Source: Saccharomycopsis phalli (taxonomy: Eukaryota; Ascomycota; Saccharomycetes; Ascoideales; Saccharomycopsidaceae). From it: a stretch of DNA of 64,000 bases. Below are positions 36,512 through 45,670 of the stretch, piece after piece; the stretch's first letter is position 1; each line of letters starts with the position of its first letter. The notes under the pieces were generated by a model. It was not told where the DNA came from. It saw nothing but the letters and a program-made list of their open reading frames with translations, and did not search any database. The position numbers were made by a program, and so were the translations under genes. The stretch spans positions 186,001-250,000 of the forward strand of contig CP073216.1 in NCBI GenBank assembly GCA_020342235.1, in the 5' to 3' direction.

Positions 36512-39500
36512 TCATTCATATTTGTCAAATAAGTTTTGTAGGTCTGGCTCCTCAAAAGTGCCATGCATGCTTCCCAATTCCTTTAGTCCCGCAAGTCCAA
36601 TTTCCGAGACCTCATCGCCAAACTCCGTCAATTCAGGGTTCCCTGTCATTGCTTCAAACGGTATAAATGACGCATTCTGCGTCGTCTGGAGCATGGCATC
36701 AACTGCAGCCGAGTTTATGCTCATTTCGTGTTCGTTAAAATCATAGTCATTATTGAACGGTACATCGGAGGCTAGATTCATCAAATCTGGAACCATAGGG
36801 AAATAACTACTAATATCATTCTCTTCTACCTTTGTTTTGAAAATGTCCTCGTCATCACCGATTGTCTGAATTAGTTGACCAGTAGAATACCCTTCCAGAA
36901 CTAGCGGATCCTTTGCTGCCCGCTCCTTTTGAAATAAAAATGGCATCAAGTCAAACTTATTGGTTAGCTCTTTACCAATATGTGGCTCTGAGAGCTTTCT
37001 CAATTTATTGATTTCTTGGTAACTCTTTTCAATTATCTTATTATAAGTCCTCTTGGAATGGGCCATCCTCTTTGCTCGATCCACAAAAAACTGATGATTA
37101 ATATCAAGATTATCAACCAAATTTATCGCCTCGCCATCATCTCTCGTTGCAATAACCGCCTCTGTTGGCCCAGCATGAGACCCGGAGCTCTGAGAGACTC
37201 CCCTGGTGTTCTTCAACGGACCAAATAATTTATCCAAAATTGCCACAATGCCGATATCATGCAACAATCCCTCAGTGACATCAATTGCTCTACTAATTGT
37301 CAGGCCCACCACAACTTTATCAGATTGCATGGCTGTTCTAGTTCGGTGTATGGAAGTCAACATCAAGTTAACAGTGACCGGATTGTCCTTGAACTTCAAT
37401 TTACCAAGAAATACTTGCGCATGAACGTTTGTAGCTTTGCGATCATCAAGCGATTTCAATAAAACAAACACCAAAATATGCATCATATTGACCATGTACC
37501 CATAGTACATATCCAAAAATAAGTTCCCTTCCAAGATCTCAAGCTCATAGTAGACGTAAATGAGTTTACTCAAATCAATTGAAGACTCAATTCCGCTATT
37601 CAAAAGTGCAATAACCGATTCGTCAATGCTTTCCAAAAATTCCGGGCGGGACATTACCAAGTTGACGATATAGAGAACAAAAGGTAACGACATAGTCACC
37701 ATGGCAGAATAATAGTTCATGATGAGATCCAATTTGTATCGCCGTATTTCAAAAGTAGACCTCAATTTATGTGTAGTATAGTTGGATTTTAAGTCTTCAA
37801 GTGCAACCTCCAAGGTCAATCCCTTGAGCTGGAGGTTGCTCTTAAATTCCAACATCTTGGCTCTGATTGTAAGCGTCTTTGTGATTATTATAGGGCTTAG
37901 CGGCGATTCATTTTCACCATCATATATCCGTCGTCGTAGCTTCAATATTTTGTGTAATAGTCGTGTCAATTTAATATTTTCCAAGTAATACGTCAAGGAA
38001 TCAGTCTCACCAGGCCTGGCATACAAGTCCGTTGGGTACCCAATGTTGATATCCTTATCATCTATTATTGGTGGTCTTCCAAACGTTGAGCCCATGGTGA
38101 CTTCAAATATATACAATGACCACCAAAGCTGTTTTCTCAGAGAAATTGGTCGCTTATACTTTAGATTCGTGACGCCTGACTTTCTGTGGAGCCCAAGGGA
38201 GATGGCCTGCCTACCAGCTAAGCCAATAAGAACCCAAGCAGAGTCCTTGTTTTTACTCGAATACATATGGATAGCAAGTAGATACAAGGTCCGGATTCCA
38301 AGTAAACTGGGTTTCAAGATAATTCCAGGGAGGGCTAGTTTTATCAAGTTCACAAGCTTTTCTTCAAGGGCCGCATTTAGCTGCCCATTGGGGTACGGTT
38401 TGAACTGTACTGCCAATATCCATACCATGTATATACAAAAGATCCACCTGTCACTCAATTCCTTTTTTTCAAGAATCTTTTTGATCACTGATTCTTCGGA
38501 ACCGTCATGGCTCACTTCTGACATTGCCTTGATTTCGATCCAGTACTGCTTGTATTTTTCACGGAAAGTATCTTCATTGAATATAAAGTAGTAATTGTGT
38601 ATCTTGTTGAAGAAAACTTCAACATAGAAATCGGACTCCTCCTTACTAATGAGATTTATAGTAGGCAACTTACCCCGCAACAGTTCCAAGTCAGAGGTCT
38701 CAGTAAATGGCGATGCATCATCCATTTTAGTTCCCGGTTCATCGGTAAGCAAAAACCGGCCCCCAGAGCGAAACTTCCCAACTTCAGCGTGAGCAAAAGT
38801 ATAAACGGTGTCATCAAAATTGAGCCGAGTATTTAATGAATTCTTGAGCACCAAGTTGCACAAACTGTTGAAAAGCGCAACAGTACCGGCATAGCCAATA
38901 TAGTGCGGCTTACCTTCTGTATCGTACACCAACCGTTCTGACCCTACCTCATTATTTGGTAAATTGGGTACTGGCGGGGTACTCGAGATACGTGTCAATG
39001 CCATGTTAGATGTGTTTGGAGTTCGGGGAAGATCTGGATAGACAGTGTTATTTCGTGATTGAAGTTCAGTTGATTGTTCATGCGCCATATCATTGTGCTT
39101 TGCAGTAAAGTCATCATAATCAGGCATATCCAATCCCTTGGATTTGCCTAGACTGATGAGCTGATTAATGTCTTGGGGATCGATCTCAGGATGCAAGCCA
39201 TTGATCAATGTCATCAACACCTGATAATGAAACTCCAATTTTTCTGTGCTTTGATAATAAGTCCGCCTCTTCCTTGCCATTTGCGTCACACATCTTTCTC
39301 CTGCTTTTTCACAGTTCAAACAAGTCGTGGTGTTGTCGTACTGCAATGTTAATTCCCCGGCAACACTCACACTCACACGATTACATTTAATCTTACGCTG
39401 CTTGCATCGATCACAGCTAAATAATGCCCTCTGCCGTTGTCCCTCGGGCACAGCTCTTCGTTTTTTTCGATATATCTCCTTGACTTTACTCCCCTGGACG

Positions 39501-39520
39501 TTCTTGCGCTGCCCTGTCAT
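36512..39520 (-). CDS. Zn(II)2Cys6 transcription factor with fungal-specific TF domain
   Basis: From the ATG at 39520 the frame encodes 1002 residues. The zinc cluster is CDRCKQRKIKC...CLNCEKAGERC. Its third-to-fourth cysteine loop has 20 residues as read. A 36-nt stretch inside it (39376-39341) begins GTGAGT, ends TTGCAG and contains ATTAAC. If it is an intron, the loop shrinks to 8 residues (990 aa in total). The middle region (about 300-600) is a fungal-TF domain, with SLGLHRKS and RKQLWWSLYIFEVTMGSTFG. The C terminus is acidic. A longer start at 39778 would leave only 64 bp to the next gene and adds unfamiliar sequence. Target genes unknown. Confidence 0.82.
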   Translation of the reverse strand: MTGQRKNVQGSKVKEIYRKKRRAVPEGQRQRALFSCDRCKQRKIKCNRVSVSVAGELTLQYDNTTTCLNCEKAGERCVTQMARKRRTYYQSTEKLEFHYQVLMTLINGLHPEIDPQDINQLISLGKSKGLDMPDYDDFTAKHNDMAHEQSTELQSRNNTVYPDLPRTPNTSNMALTRISSTPPVPNLPNNEVGSERLVYDTEGKPHYIGYAGTVALFNSLCNLVLKNSLNTRLNFDDTVYTFAHAEVGKFRSGGRFLLTDEPGTKMDDASPFTETSDLELLRGKLPTINLISKEESDFYVEVFFNKIHNYYFIFNEDTFREKYKQYWIEIKAMSEVSHDGSEESVIKKILEKKELSDRWIFCIYMVWILAVQFKPYPNGQLNAALEEKLVNLIKLALPGIILKPSLLGIRTLYLLAIHMYSSKNKDSAWVLIGLAGRQAISLGLHRKSGVTNLKYKRPISLRKQLWWSLYIFEVTMGSTFGRPPIIDDKDINIGYPTDLYARPGETDSLTYYLENIKLTRLLHKILKLRRRIYDGENESPLSPIIITKTLTIRAKMLEFKSNLQLKGLTLEVALEDLKSNYTTHKLRSTFEIRRYKLDLIMNYYSAMVTMSLPFVLYIVNLVMSRPEFLESIDESVIALLNSGIESSIDLSKLIYVYYELEILEGNLFLDMYYGYMVNMMHILVFVLLKSLDDRKATNVHAQVFLGKLKFKDNPVTVNLMLTSIHRTRTAMQSDKVVVGLTISRAIDVTEGLLHDIGIVAILDKLFGPLKNTRGVSQSSGSHAGPTEAVIATRDDGEAINLVDNLDINHQFFVDRAKRMAHSKRTYNKIIEKSYQEINKLRKLSEPHIGKELTNKFDLMPFLFQKERAAKDPLVLEGYSTGQLIQTIGDDEDIFKTKVEENDISSYFPMVPDLMNLASDVPFNNDYDFNEHEMSINSAAVDAMLQTTQNASFIPFEAMTGNPELTEFGDEVSEIGLAGLKELGSMHGTFEEPDLQNLFDKYE

Positions 39521-39842
39521 ATCTTGCTCCAACTTGCTTTTCGGATTTAGCCATTCCGTCCCCACTAACATCCATCCATACATATTGATTGCAAGCCGGC
39601 AATTTTTGGTAAGCAAAATATCGATAATCAGGACTATATTACCAAGCAATCTTCTTAGACACAGCTCCGTAGCAAATTCCTCATTTAAATATATTGTATA
39701 TATCATTCCCTCGGATCCTTGGCGTTCTCGGCTAGCTACCATAGTGATCCACCGATCTGGATCACTTCCTGTAGTCATCCGCTAAATTGTCACCTTCCTG
39801 AGACAATCTCATTTGCCTCTGTAGATTTATACCTACATCCCA

Positions 39843-41438
39843 ATGACAGACGCTAGCTATTCAGACTTGAACGCCTCGTTAAAAGAGCTTCAAAGAGAAA
39901 ATCCACATTTAATACCCGAAAACAAGATCCAAGAGCTTGTTTCTGGAAACCTGGACAAAGATGGACTCAGACTGGTGGTCAAGTACTTGAACGATTTCTG
40001 TATCGCCAATATCGAGACATATCCCAGCTGGTACTCATCTAATATTCTCAAGTCACTATTTTCTCTAATTTTCAATGTCCTCGATCCCACCAGCCAGGAT
40101 GACCTGGCTATTATTAGCGACATCTTCATTCTTCCAGATATCATTTTGACAAGACTCACTTCAGAGGAAAAATATAATCTTTTGGTAGACCAAAAGTTTG
40201 CCACCATCTATTGGCAAGGATTATTGGTGCATGCTGCCTATCTTGAGCCATACAAGTATATTCTTCATTGGTGCTGCCAGACTGAGGAGAGACATAAAGT
40301 GTTATTCATAAAATCCTTTGTGGACTCCTTCATATTGCCAATAATAAATCTGGCCTCAACGTCAGATATTGACTCCAAGGTTGTTGTCAGTTGCATTAGG
40401 CTCTTCTCCGAATTGTTCAAGATGATTTTGACTTCCCAGAGGCAGCTAGTACAAGAGTGCCTCAGAATTTGCAAAAGTGTGAGCAAGTTCATAACAGAGC
40501 AGAATGGGACTTTTTATCCACCTAGTGTGATTTCTGAAACTTTAAGTTTCTATTACGATTTACTCACAATCTACTGTGTACCAGTCAAGACATTTTTACT
40601 TGAAGATATTAACCTAATAAAATGCCTAGAGCAAATACTTTTCTACGGTGACATTAACATCAATGTGAAGCTAACTGCACTAAAGATAATTTGCACCATG
40701 CTTCAGTCTGGCGAGTTCAAGAAATTCAGCGTGTACCACGCTAGCTACATACAAAGTATGGTTGAGAAATTGTACTCAATGCCCAATATCAATGATGCCA
40801 ATGAAGCGTCCTTGTACACTTGCGCTCTCATATTTTATGAGCAGGATAATTTACCGGAGAAATCAATCAAATACAGCACATATCAACCATTAGTTGTTAA
40901 ATTGACCAATCTCTTCAAGAGTTACGGCAATGATAACACTAGGTTTCTCCCTAACGAGGTTTTTACATTATGTACCCATTTCTATAACAAGTTCCAGGGC
41001 ACCATAGAGTTAGACCTTTTGAATTCGTCTTTAAATATCCTAAAATGTGAGGACGTAAACAAGAAAATTGAAGCCTTGGATTTCATGACTGCAGCATTCG
41101 TTGCCTGTAGCGAACTTGATGAGTCATGGTTACCAACAATGGATACATTTTTGATTAAACTTGTCAGGGATTTCCACGAAGGAACCAGCAAGTTTGCAGC
41201 TGACCCAACCATTTTAATATCGGAGTTAGAAATATCTATTTTCACAAAGGAAATGAAGTTGGTCGCCGGTATTATCAGTCTAAGCAGAGATTACGATTTT
41301 GGTATCCGTGAAGACGTCCACACTTACATCAAGGAAAATCACATACTAGCCGACTTCACTGCACAGTATGATATAGTTGATAAACAGTTGCGTTCCCCAA
41401 TTGGTAATATGCTTGCGATACTTACAGACTATCGTTAG
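39843..41438 (+). CDS. Helical-repeat protein, possibly the HSM3/PSMD5 proteasome chaperone
   Basis: The product has 531 residues, nearly all alpha-helical and leucine-rich, with no obvious catalytic motif, signal peptide or membrane segment. The pattern suggests ARM/HEAT-like repeats. Size, the acidic N terminus and the late segment REDVHTYIKENHILADFTAQ recall Hsm3/PSMD5, the 19S base assembly chaperone that binds Rpt1. This is weak, pattern-level similarity; other ARM-repeat proteins cannot be excluded. It is divergent from the zinc-cluster gene. Confidence 0.45.
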   Translation: MTDASYSDLNASLKELQRENPHLIPENKIQELVSGNLDKDGLRLVVKYLNDFCIANIETYPSWYSSNILKSLFSLIFNVLDPTSQDDLAIISDIFILPDIILTRLTSEEKYNLLVDQKFATIYWQGLLVHAAYLEPYKYILHWCCQTEERHKVLFIKSFVDSFILPIINLASTSDIDSKVVVSCIRLFSELFKMILTSQRQLVQECLRICKSVSKFITEQNGTFYPPSVISETLSFYYDLLTIYCVPVKTFLLEDINLIKCLEQILFYGDININVKLTALKIICTMLQSGEFKKFSVYHASYIQSMVEKLYSMPNINDANEASLYTCALIFYEQDNLPEKSIKYSTYQPLVVKLTNLFKSYGNDNTRFLPNEVFTLCTHFYNKFQGTIELDLLNSSLNILKCEDVNKKIEALDFMTAAFVACSELDESWLPTMDTFLIKLVRDFHEGTSKFAADPTILISELEISIFTKEMKLVAGIISLSRDYDFGIREDVHTYIKENHILADFTAQYDIVDKQLRSPIGNMLAILTDYR

Positions 41439-41551
41439 TAAATTACACGGCTTCTAGCGTAACAAGAGTATGAATATTAGAATATGACGACCTAATTTAA
41501 ACCCATGTAAAGATTTATTGCCACATGACTAGCTGCAGCACAAGTTATAAT

Positions 41552-41557
41552 CACGTG
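41552..41557. promoter_or_regulatory. CACGTG box upstream of SAS3
   Basis: CACGTG in the context AATCACGTGACA lies 113 bp before the SAS3 start, a perfect Cbf1-type site. Confidence 0.5.
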
Positions 41558-41669
41558 ACAAATGATTATTTTCTTATGTCACTGGACCGCGATCTACGGA
41601 TTTCATAGTCTAGCTAGTCAATAGTCAGCTATTGATGGTTGGTATTTCATTTTTGGCGATTATTATGAT

Positions 41670-43736
41670 ATGATAATTACTAAATTTGGCAGAGACACGA
41701 GTGGTAAGCTGCCCAAAATGACTAGCGCTAAAAAGGATATCAAGACTCAAAAGAAGCTTCAGAATTTACTAAAGTTATTAAAGATCCCCGATAATAAAAC
41801 TTACAACGTTTTAACCGAGGAAATAATATCAAATAACTCTGATTCGGAGGAAACGGCGCGTAAATTGCGAAATAGAGAAGAGATTTTACATTCTTCATTA
41901 AGTGATCCTATGGCAGACCAAGTGACAGGTTTAATGAGCACCAGAAACGTGGATTTGGTCACTCCCGGGATTGTGAGGATTGAAAAGGGTGAACTGCTGC
42001 TCTTTATTAAAATAAACCTCAAGAAAATTGCTCAGAACGATGTATTGTTTGACAAGAAACTAGTGAGCGACATGAGAAACGTGCATAAAGAGATGTCTGC
42101 CAACATGGAGAAAATGATGCACTTGGGAATACTAAGTCGTAAGGAAGGTTTTACCTTCAAAACGTATCCGACACCTTTGGATAAGCAGATTTTTAATGAA
42201 TCATTAGAACAGACGGAACATATACGGTATGTGAACTGCGACGGTACCCTTGTGAAGCCAATGGATACTACACCGGAGGAAGTAAACAATGAATTCTTTC
42301 CGGCCAAGAGGTTGGAATGTATACATTTTGGAAAGTTTGAAATCGACATATCGTATTCTGCACCATATCCACAAGAATATAACTTGAACAGGGTGCTTCA
42401 CATTTGCGAATATTGCTTGACTTATACATCTTCTCAGTTCACATTAAGAAGACATTTGCTCAAGTGCCTGCTAAGACACCCTCCAGGCAACGAAATATAT
42501 CGGGATGAGGAGCGTGGATTAGCAGTGTTTGAAGTCGATGGCCGGAAAAATATGGACTACTGCCAGAACTTGTGTTTATTATCGCGGCTATTTCTCAATT
42601 CGAAGACACTATATTATGATGTTCAACCGTTTGCCTTTTACATTTTGACAGAGATTGATAGTGATAACAAATATAACTTTGTTGGATATTTTTCAAAAGA
42701 GAAATTGTCGTCCAGTAACTACAATTTGTCTTGCATTATTATATTACCAGTGTACCAGAGGAAAGGCTATGGTAGTTTTCTCATGGACTTTAGCTATTTG
42801 CTTTCCAGAATGGAATTCAAACTAGGAACTCCGGAAAAGCCACTATCTGATTTCGGATTATGGTCTTACCGAAGTTACTGGAAAGTGGCTCTAGCCTACA
42901 GAATACGGCAGATTATTGATGATACTGAAATTGTGGATAAGACAAGAAAGCTTTTTGGTTCGGAAACGAATAGCATGTACCAGAATCCTTTACTTAAGTT
43001 GTCGATTGAGGATCTTGCCAATTCCACAGGGATGATAGCTTCTGATGTGGTATACACGTTAGAGGCGTTGAATGCGTTAATGAAGGATTCAGAAACAGGA
43101 AGGTATTGCCTCAAGTTTGACATGGGTTTAGTAAATCAAATCATTGACAATGACAAGAAGAAAGGCAATCCTCGAGTGGACCCCGATCTTTTAATTTGGA
43201 AGCCTTTAATATATGGTCCTTCTGGCGGCATTGCAGCGAAACGAACAGACATTAGCGTTGTGCGTACTGAAGTAGCGAACGACTTTAGTGACGATAGGAA
43301 CGGTGATGCGAATAAGATATCGTTTTTGCTTAATTTTTTGCGAGATGATATCGACGATTCCCGGACCATAGAAAAGCAGACTTTGGATCTTATAAATGGC
43401 AGAATAGAAGTGTTGACAAAGATTGAGGAGGAAAGAAGAAGCATGATTGTTGACGAGGACGATGATAAGTTGATATATGTTGATCCTACTAGATTTATTG
43501 AGAACATGGAAATGACCAAGGAAGAACAGGAGGCGCTTGCGGCTAACATTAATGATGAGAAGAACATACCGCTATCCAGGTTGGTTGTATGCGACCAGGA
43601 TACAACCAAAATCCTACAAGCTATCCCAGCAGAAGACAGTGCTGTAGGTAAGCGGAAAAAGCGAATTGTGATTGAAGAAGAAGACTCTGGAGAAAGCAAC
43701 TCAGAGCTGGAGCATTCGTCCAACGCCAGTGTGTAG
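41670..43736 (+). CDS. SAS3: SAS3, MYST-family histone acetyltransferase
   Basis: The product has 688 residues (S. cerevisiae 831). The MYST domain shows a C2HC zinc finger (HICEYCLTYTSSQFTLRRHL, about 244-268), the catalytic cysteine in LSCIII (C355), the acetyl-CoA loop QRKGYG (about 365) and the glutamate region GTPEKPLSDFG. The C terminus is acidic. Sas3 is the catalytic subunit of NuA3 and acetylates H3K14/K23 in genes. An upstream ATG (41665) reads two codons and stops over the main ATG, so initiation may be modulated; M17 (41718) is an alternative start. Confidence 0.9.
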   Translation: MIITKFGRDTSGKLPKMTSAKKDIKTQKKLQNLLKLLKIPDNKTYNVLTEEIISNNSDSEETARKLRNREEILHSSLSDPMADQVTGLMSTRNVDLVTPGIVRIEKGELLLFIKINLKKIAQNDVLFDKKLVSDMRNVHKEMSANMEKMMHLGILSRKEGFTFKTYPTPLDKQIFNESLEQTEHIRYVNCDGTLVKPMDTTPEEVNNEFFPAKRLECIHFGKFEIDISYSAPYPQEYNLNRVLHICEYCLTYTSSQFTLRRHLLKCLLRHPPGNEIYRDEERGLAVFEVDGRKNMDYCQNLCLLSRLFLNSKTLYYDVQPFAFYILTEIDSDNKYNFVGYFSKEKLSSSNYNLSCIIILPVYQRKGYGSFLMDFSYLLSRMEFKLGTPEKPLSDFGLWSYRSYWKVALAYRIRQIIDDTEIVDKTRKLFGSETNSMYQNPLLKLSIEDLANSTGMIASDVVYTLEALNALMKDSETGRYCLKFDMGLVNQIIDNDKKKGNPRVDPDLLIWKPLIYGPSGGIAAKRTDISVVRTEVANDFSDDRNGDANKISFLLNFLRDDIDDSRTIEKQTLDLINGRIEVLTKIEEERRSMIVDEDDDKLIYVDPTRFIENMEMTKEEQEALAANINDEKNIPLSRLVVCDQDTTKILQAIPAEDSAVGKRKKRIVIEEEDSGESNSELEHSSNASV

Positions 43737-43791
43737 TGCGACGCAATTGTATATTATAAATGAAACTTAATGAGCTAATTATCATTGTAGT

Positions 43792-44219
43792 TTATCTACC
43801 ATGGTGTCCCTTGTGTTTTTTGCTTAGCAAAGCTCCGCCTATAACTGCTGCGCCTATGGCACCAACGGCAAGTGCAGCTGTGGTTTTATTTTCCTTTATG
43901 AACTCTACGAATTCGTTTTCCTTTTTCTTGTGAGCGACTTGCGGTTCCTGGTTACCCAAAGTTTGTCCTGAGTAAATGGACGCATTATCTTCGAGGATCT
44001 TATTATCTGTGCTGTGCAGCTCACTTGCTGCGGAAGCATGAGTGGGCTCAGGCTTTGATTCAGGTAAAGTCCAAGTAGATTCTCCGGTGGCGAGATTGAC
44101 ATAGAAGTAAGCTGTCATTAGTATTTAGGTAAGATAGAGCAGAGTCAAATACTTTTGTAGTTATCATCCCATTTCGGAAGCCATCCGTCTGGGCATTGTG
44201 GAGGAGGAGGAATAGCCAT
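43792..44219 (-). CDS. Small WW-domain protein with C-terminal Gly/Ala hydrophobic segment (spliced)
   Basis: Exon 1 is 44219-44153 (MAIPPPPQCPDGWLPKWDDN). The 41-nt intron (44152-44112) begins GTATTT and ends TACTAATGACAG. Exon 2 is 44111-43792. The 128-residue product has one WW domain (about 13-40: WLPKWDDNYKTYFYVNLATG, then STWTLP) whose second half is lost without splicing. A KKKENEF segment follows. The C terminus is a Gly/Ala-rich hydrophobic stretch (TTAALAVGAIGAAVIGGALL) capped by KKHKGHH. WW domains bind proline-rich ligands; no specific partner is evident. Similar small fungal WW proteins exist but are uncharacterised. Confidence 0.75.
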
Positions 44220-44562
44220 GGTTACTAATGTAAATGTAAAGCTGACTACTTACATAGCTTGCGTACATATGTTACCCGAAGATGAATACCTACGACTCTG
44301 GAGCACGCTAAACGATACACTGGGACTGTAAATCCTACGGGGAAAAAAACGCGCTTTAGAAAATAAGCTGGATGCCGGCTGTTACCAGGATTATTGGTAT
44401 GTGCAGCTATATGTTATGTACCCTGGAACTGAGGTGTCACATGTGCTGTAACGAACAACCCAGCCATTCGAGACACACACTATCGATAAGAAAGCGGTGG
44501 TGGTACTTGTTTTGGTCGTTTTGCATACCAATACCCGTCATACATATACCACAGAGTAGCTA
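44220..44562. other. Divergent region between the WW gene and the His/Tyr-rich orphan
   Basis: 343 bp with promoters for both genes. No reading frame, RNA gene or repeat is supported. Confidence 0.4.
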
Positions 44563-45375
44563 ATGAAGTCGCTACTTCAGCAGCTTCCCAAGGAGTGCCT
44601 TGAAAATGCCTCGAGAGAAGAGTTGATTCTCCTCCAGTCACACATCCAGGAGATTTTGAGTGATCGGTTCGACAAACTCTTTAGCGCAGGTTACTGGAAG
44701 GAGGACCCAGACGAAGTACCCGAGAACGAATCAGAAGGTGACCTGGCTTACGAGGAAGGAACGGCTCCTCATATACAACCTGAGTCCCAGTCAAAGATGG
44801 AATTTCAGACACCAGATCCAGTGAACCAGAGCACCGAGGCAATGCACCCAAACAATCAAGAATATTGCCATCCGGACTCAGAGTACTGGGAAAGATTTGC
44901 CCCATCGCAAGACCGTGCTGACGGGTGCCATGACCACGATTATTGGGCCCATCATCCTCCTACACACCACCATTTCCACCACAGACGACGACGGTGCTAC
45001 GGTCGCAAAGGTCGTTGGAGGAGGTGGTATAGGTACTACGAACACTACTATTACTATCACCAGCAGATCTTGACGCAGCAGCACATGACAGAAGAACACC
45101 ACACGGCAGAGACAATGGATAGCACGTACCCTGAGCAAAGAGAACTAGGGCCAAAGGAAATTGAAGCGTACTATGCTCAATACAAGAAGAATGACTACCT
45201 CCGAGCACCGGAGCCGGATGAGCAGGCCGAGCGACGACGCACCGAGGATGAGTTTCCTGATGCCAGTTTTCATATCCATGCCAGGGAATCTGACAATGAC
45301 ACAATAAGGCCTCCGCCGGCATTTCAGCCTGGCACCGAGGCAGAAAAACGTGATGAGGACAAGCCAAGTCTTTAG
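44563..45375 (+). CDS. Orphan protein with His/Tyr/Arg-rich centre
   Basis: The product has 270 residues. Residues about 1-45 look folded and helical (LLQQLPKECLENASREELIL), an amphipathic segment. A long acidic disordered stretch follows. Residues about 120-170 are extraordinarily rich in His, Tyr, Arg and Trp (for example HHPPTHHHFHHRRRR and YYEHYYYYH), with basic RKGRWRRWYRYY between. The tail is acidic and charged (EQAERRRTEDEF). No signal peptide or membrane segment is seen. I recognise no family; the central part could bind metal or nucleic acid or drive condensation, which is inference. Overlapping minus-strand frames are shadows. Confidence 0.6.
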   Translation: MKSLLQQLPKECLENASREELILLQSHIQEILSDRFDKLFSAGYWKEDPDEVPENESEGDLAYEEGTAPHIQPESQSKMEFQTPDPVNQSTEAMHPNNQEYCHPDSEYWERFAPSQDRADGCHDHDYWAHHPPTHHHFHHRRRRCYGRKGRWRRWYRYYEHYYYYHQQILTQQHMTEEHHTAETMDSTYPEQRELGPKEIEAYYAQYKKNDYLRAPEPDEQAERRRTEDEFPDASFHIHARESDNDTIRPPPAFQPGTEAEKRDEDKPSL

Positions 45376-45523
45376 TGATTCATGTAGTGTGAATGACTGA
45401 ATATACACTGCTTGGTGTCGAGTGTCAGATGATTTCAGCTTGCACTGTCCATTCTTTATTTGTTTGTATACAGGAAGTAATACCTTAGCCATTAATATAT
45501 ACCCTATAATATTCTCCATATAG

Positions 45524-45566
45524 CCCAATGAGATCCAAAATATTCCCCAATGATATCCAAAATATT
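45524..45566. repeat. Short direct repeat, two 21-bp copies
   Basis: CCCAATGAGATCCAAAATAT (starting 45524) and CCCAATGATATCCAAAATAT (starting 45546) differ by one base and lie head to tail upstream of SER1. Confidence 0.7.
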
Positions 45567-45670
45567 ATACCCAGCTGCCAGTGATAACGTCATTCCGTGC
45601 CACTGGTACACACATGATTGGTTCTCTTAGTCATAGTCATCCCGCAGAATATTGTCCCAAGAAACATATC

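Noticed and set aside
43136-43723. 195-codon frame antisense to SAS3
   Set aside because: Ser-rich mirror of the acidic SAS3 tail.
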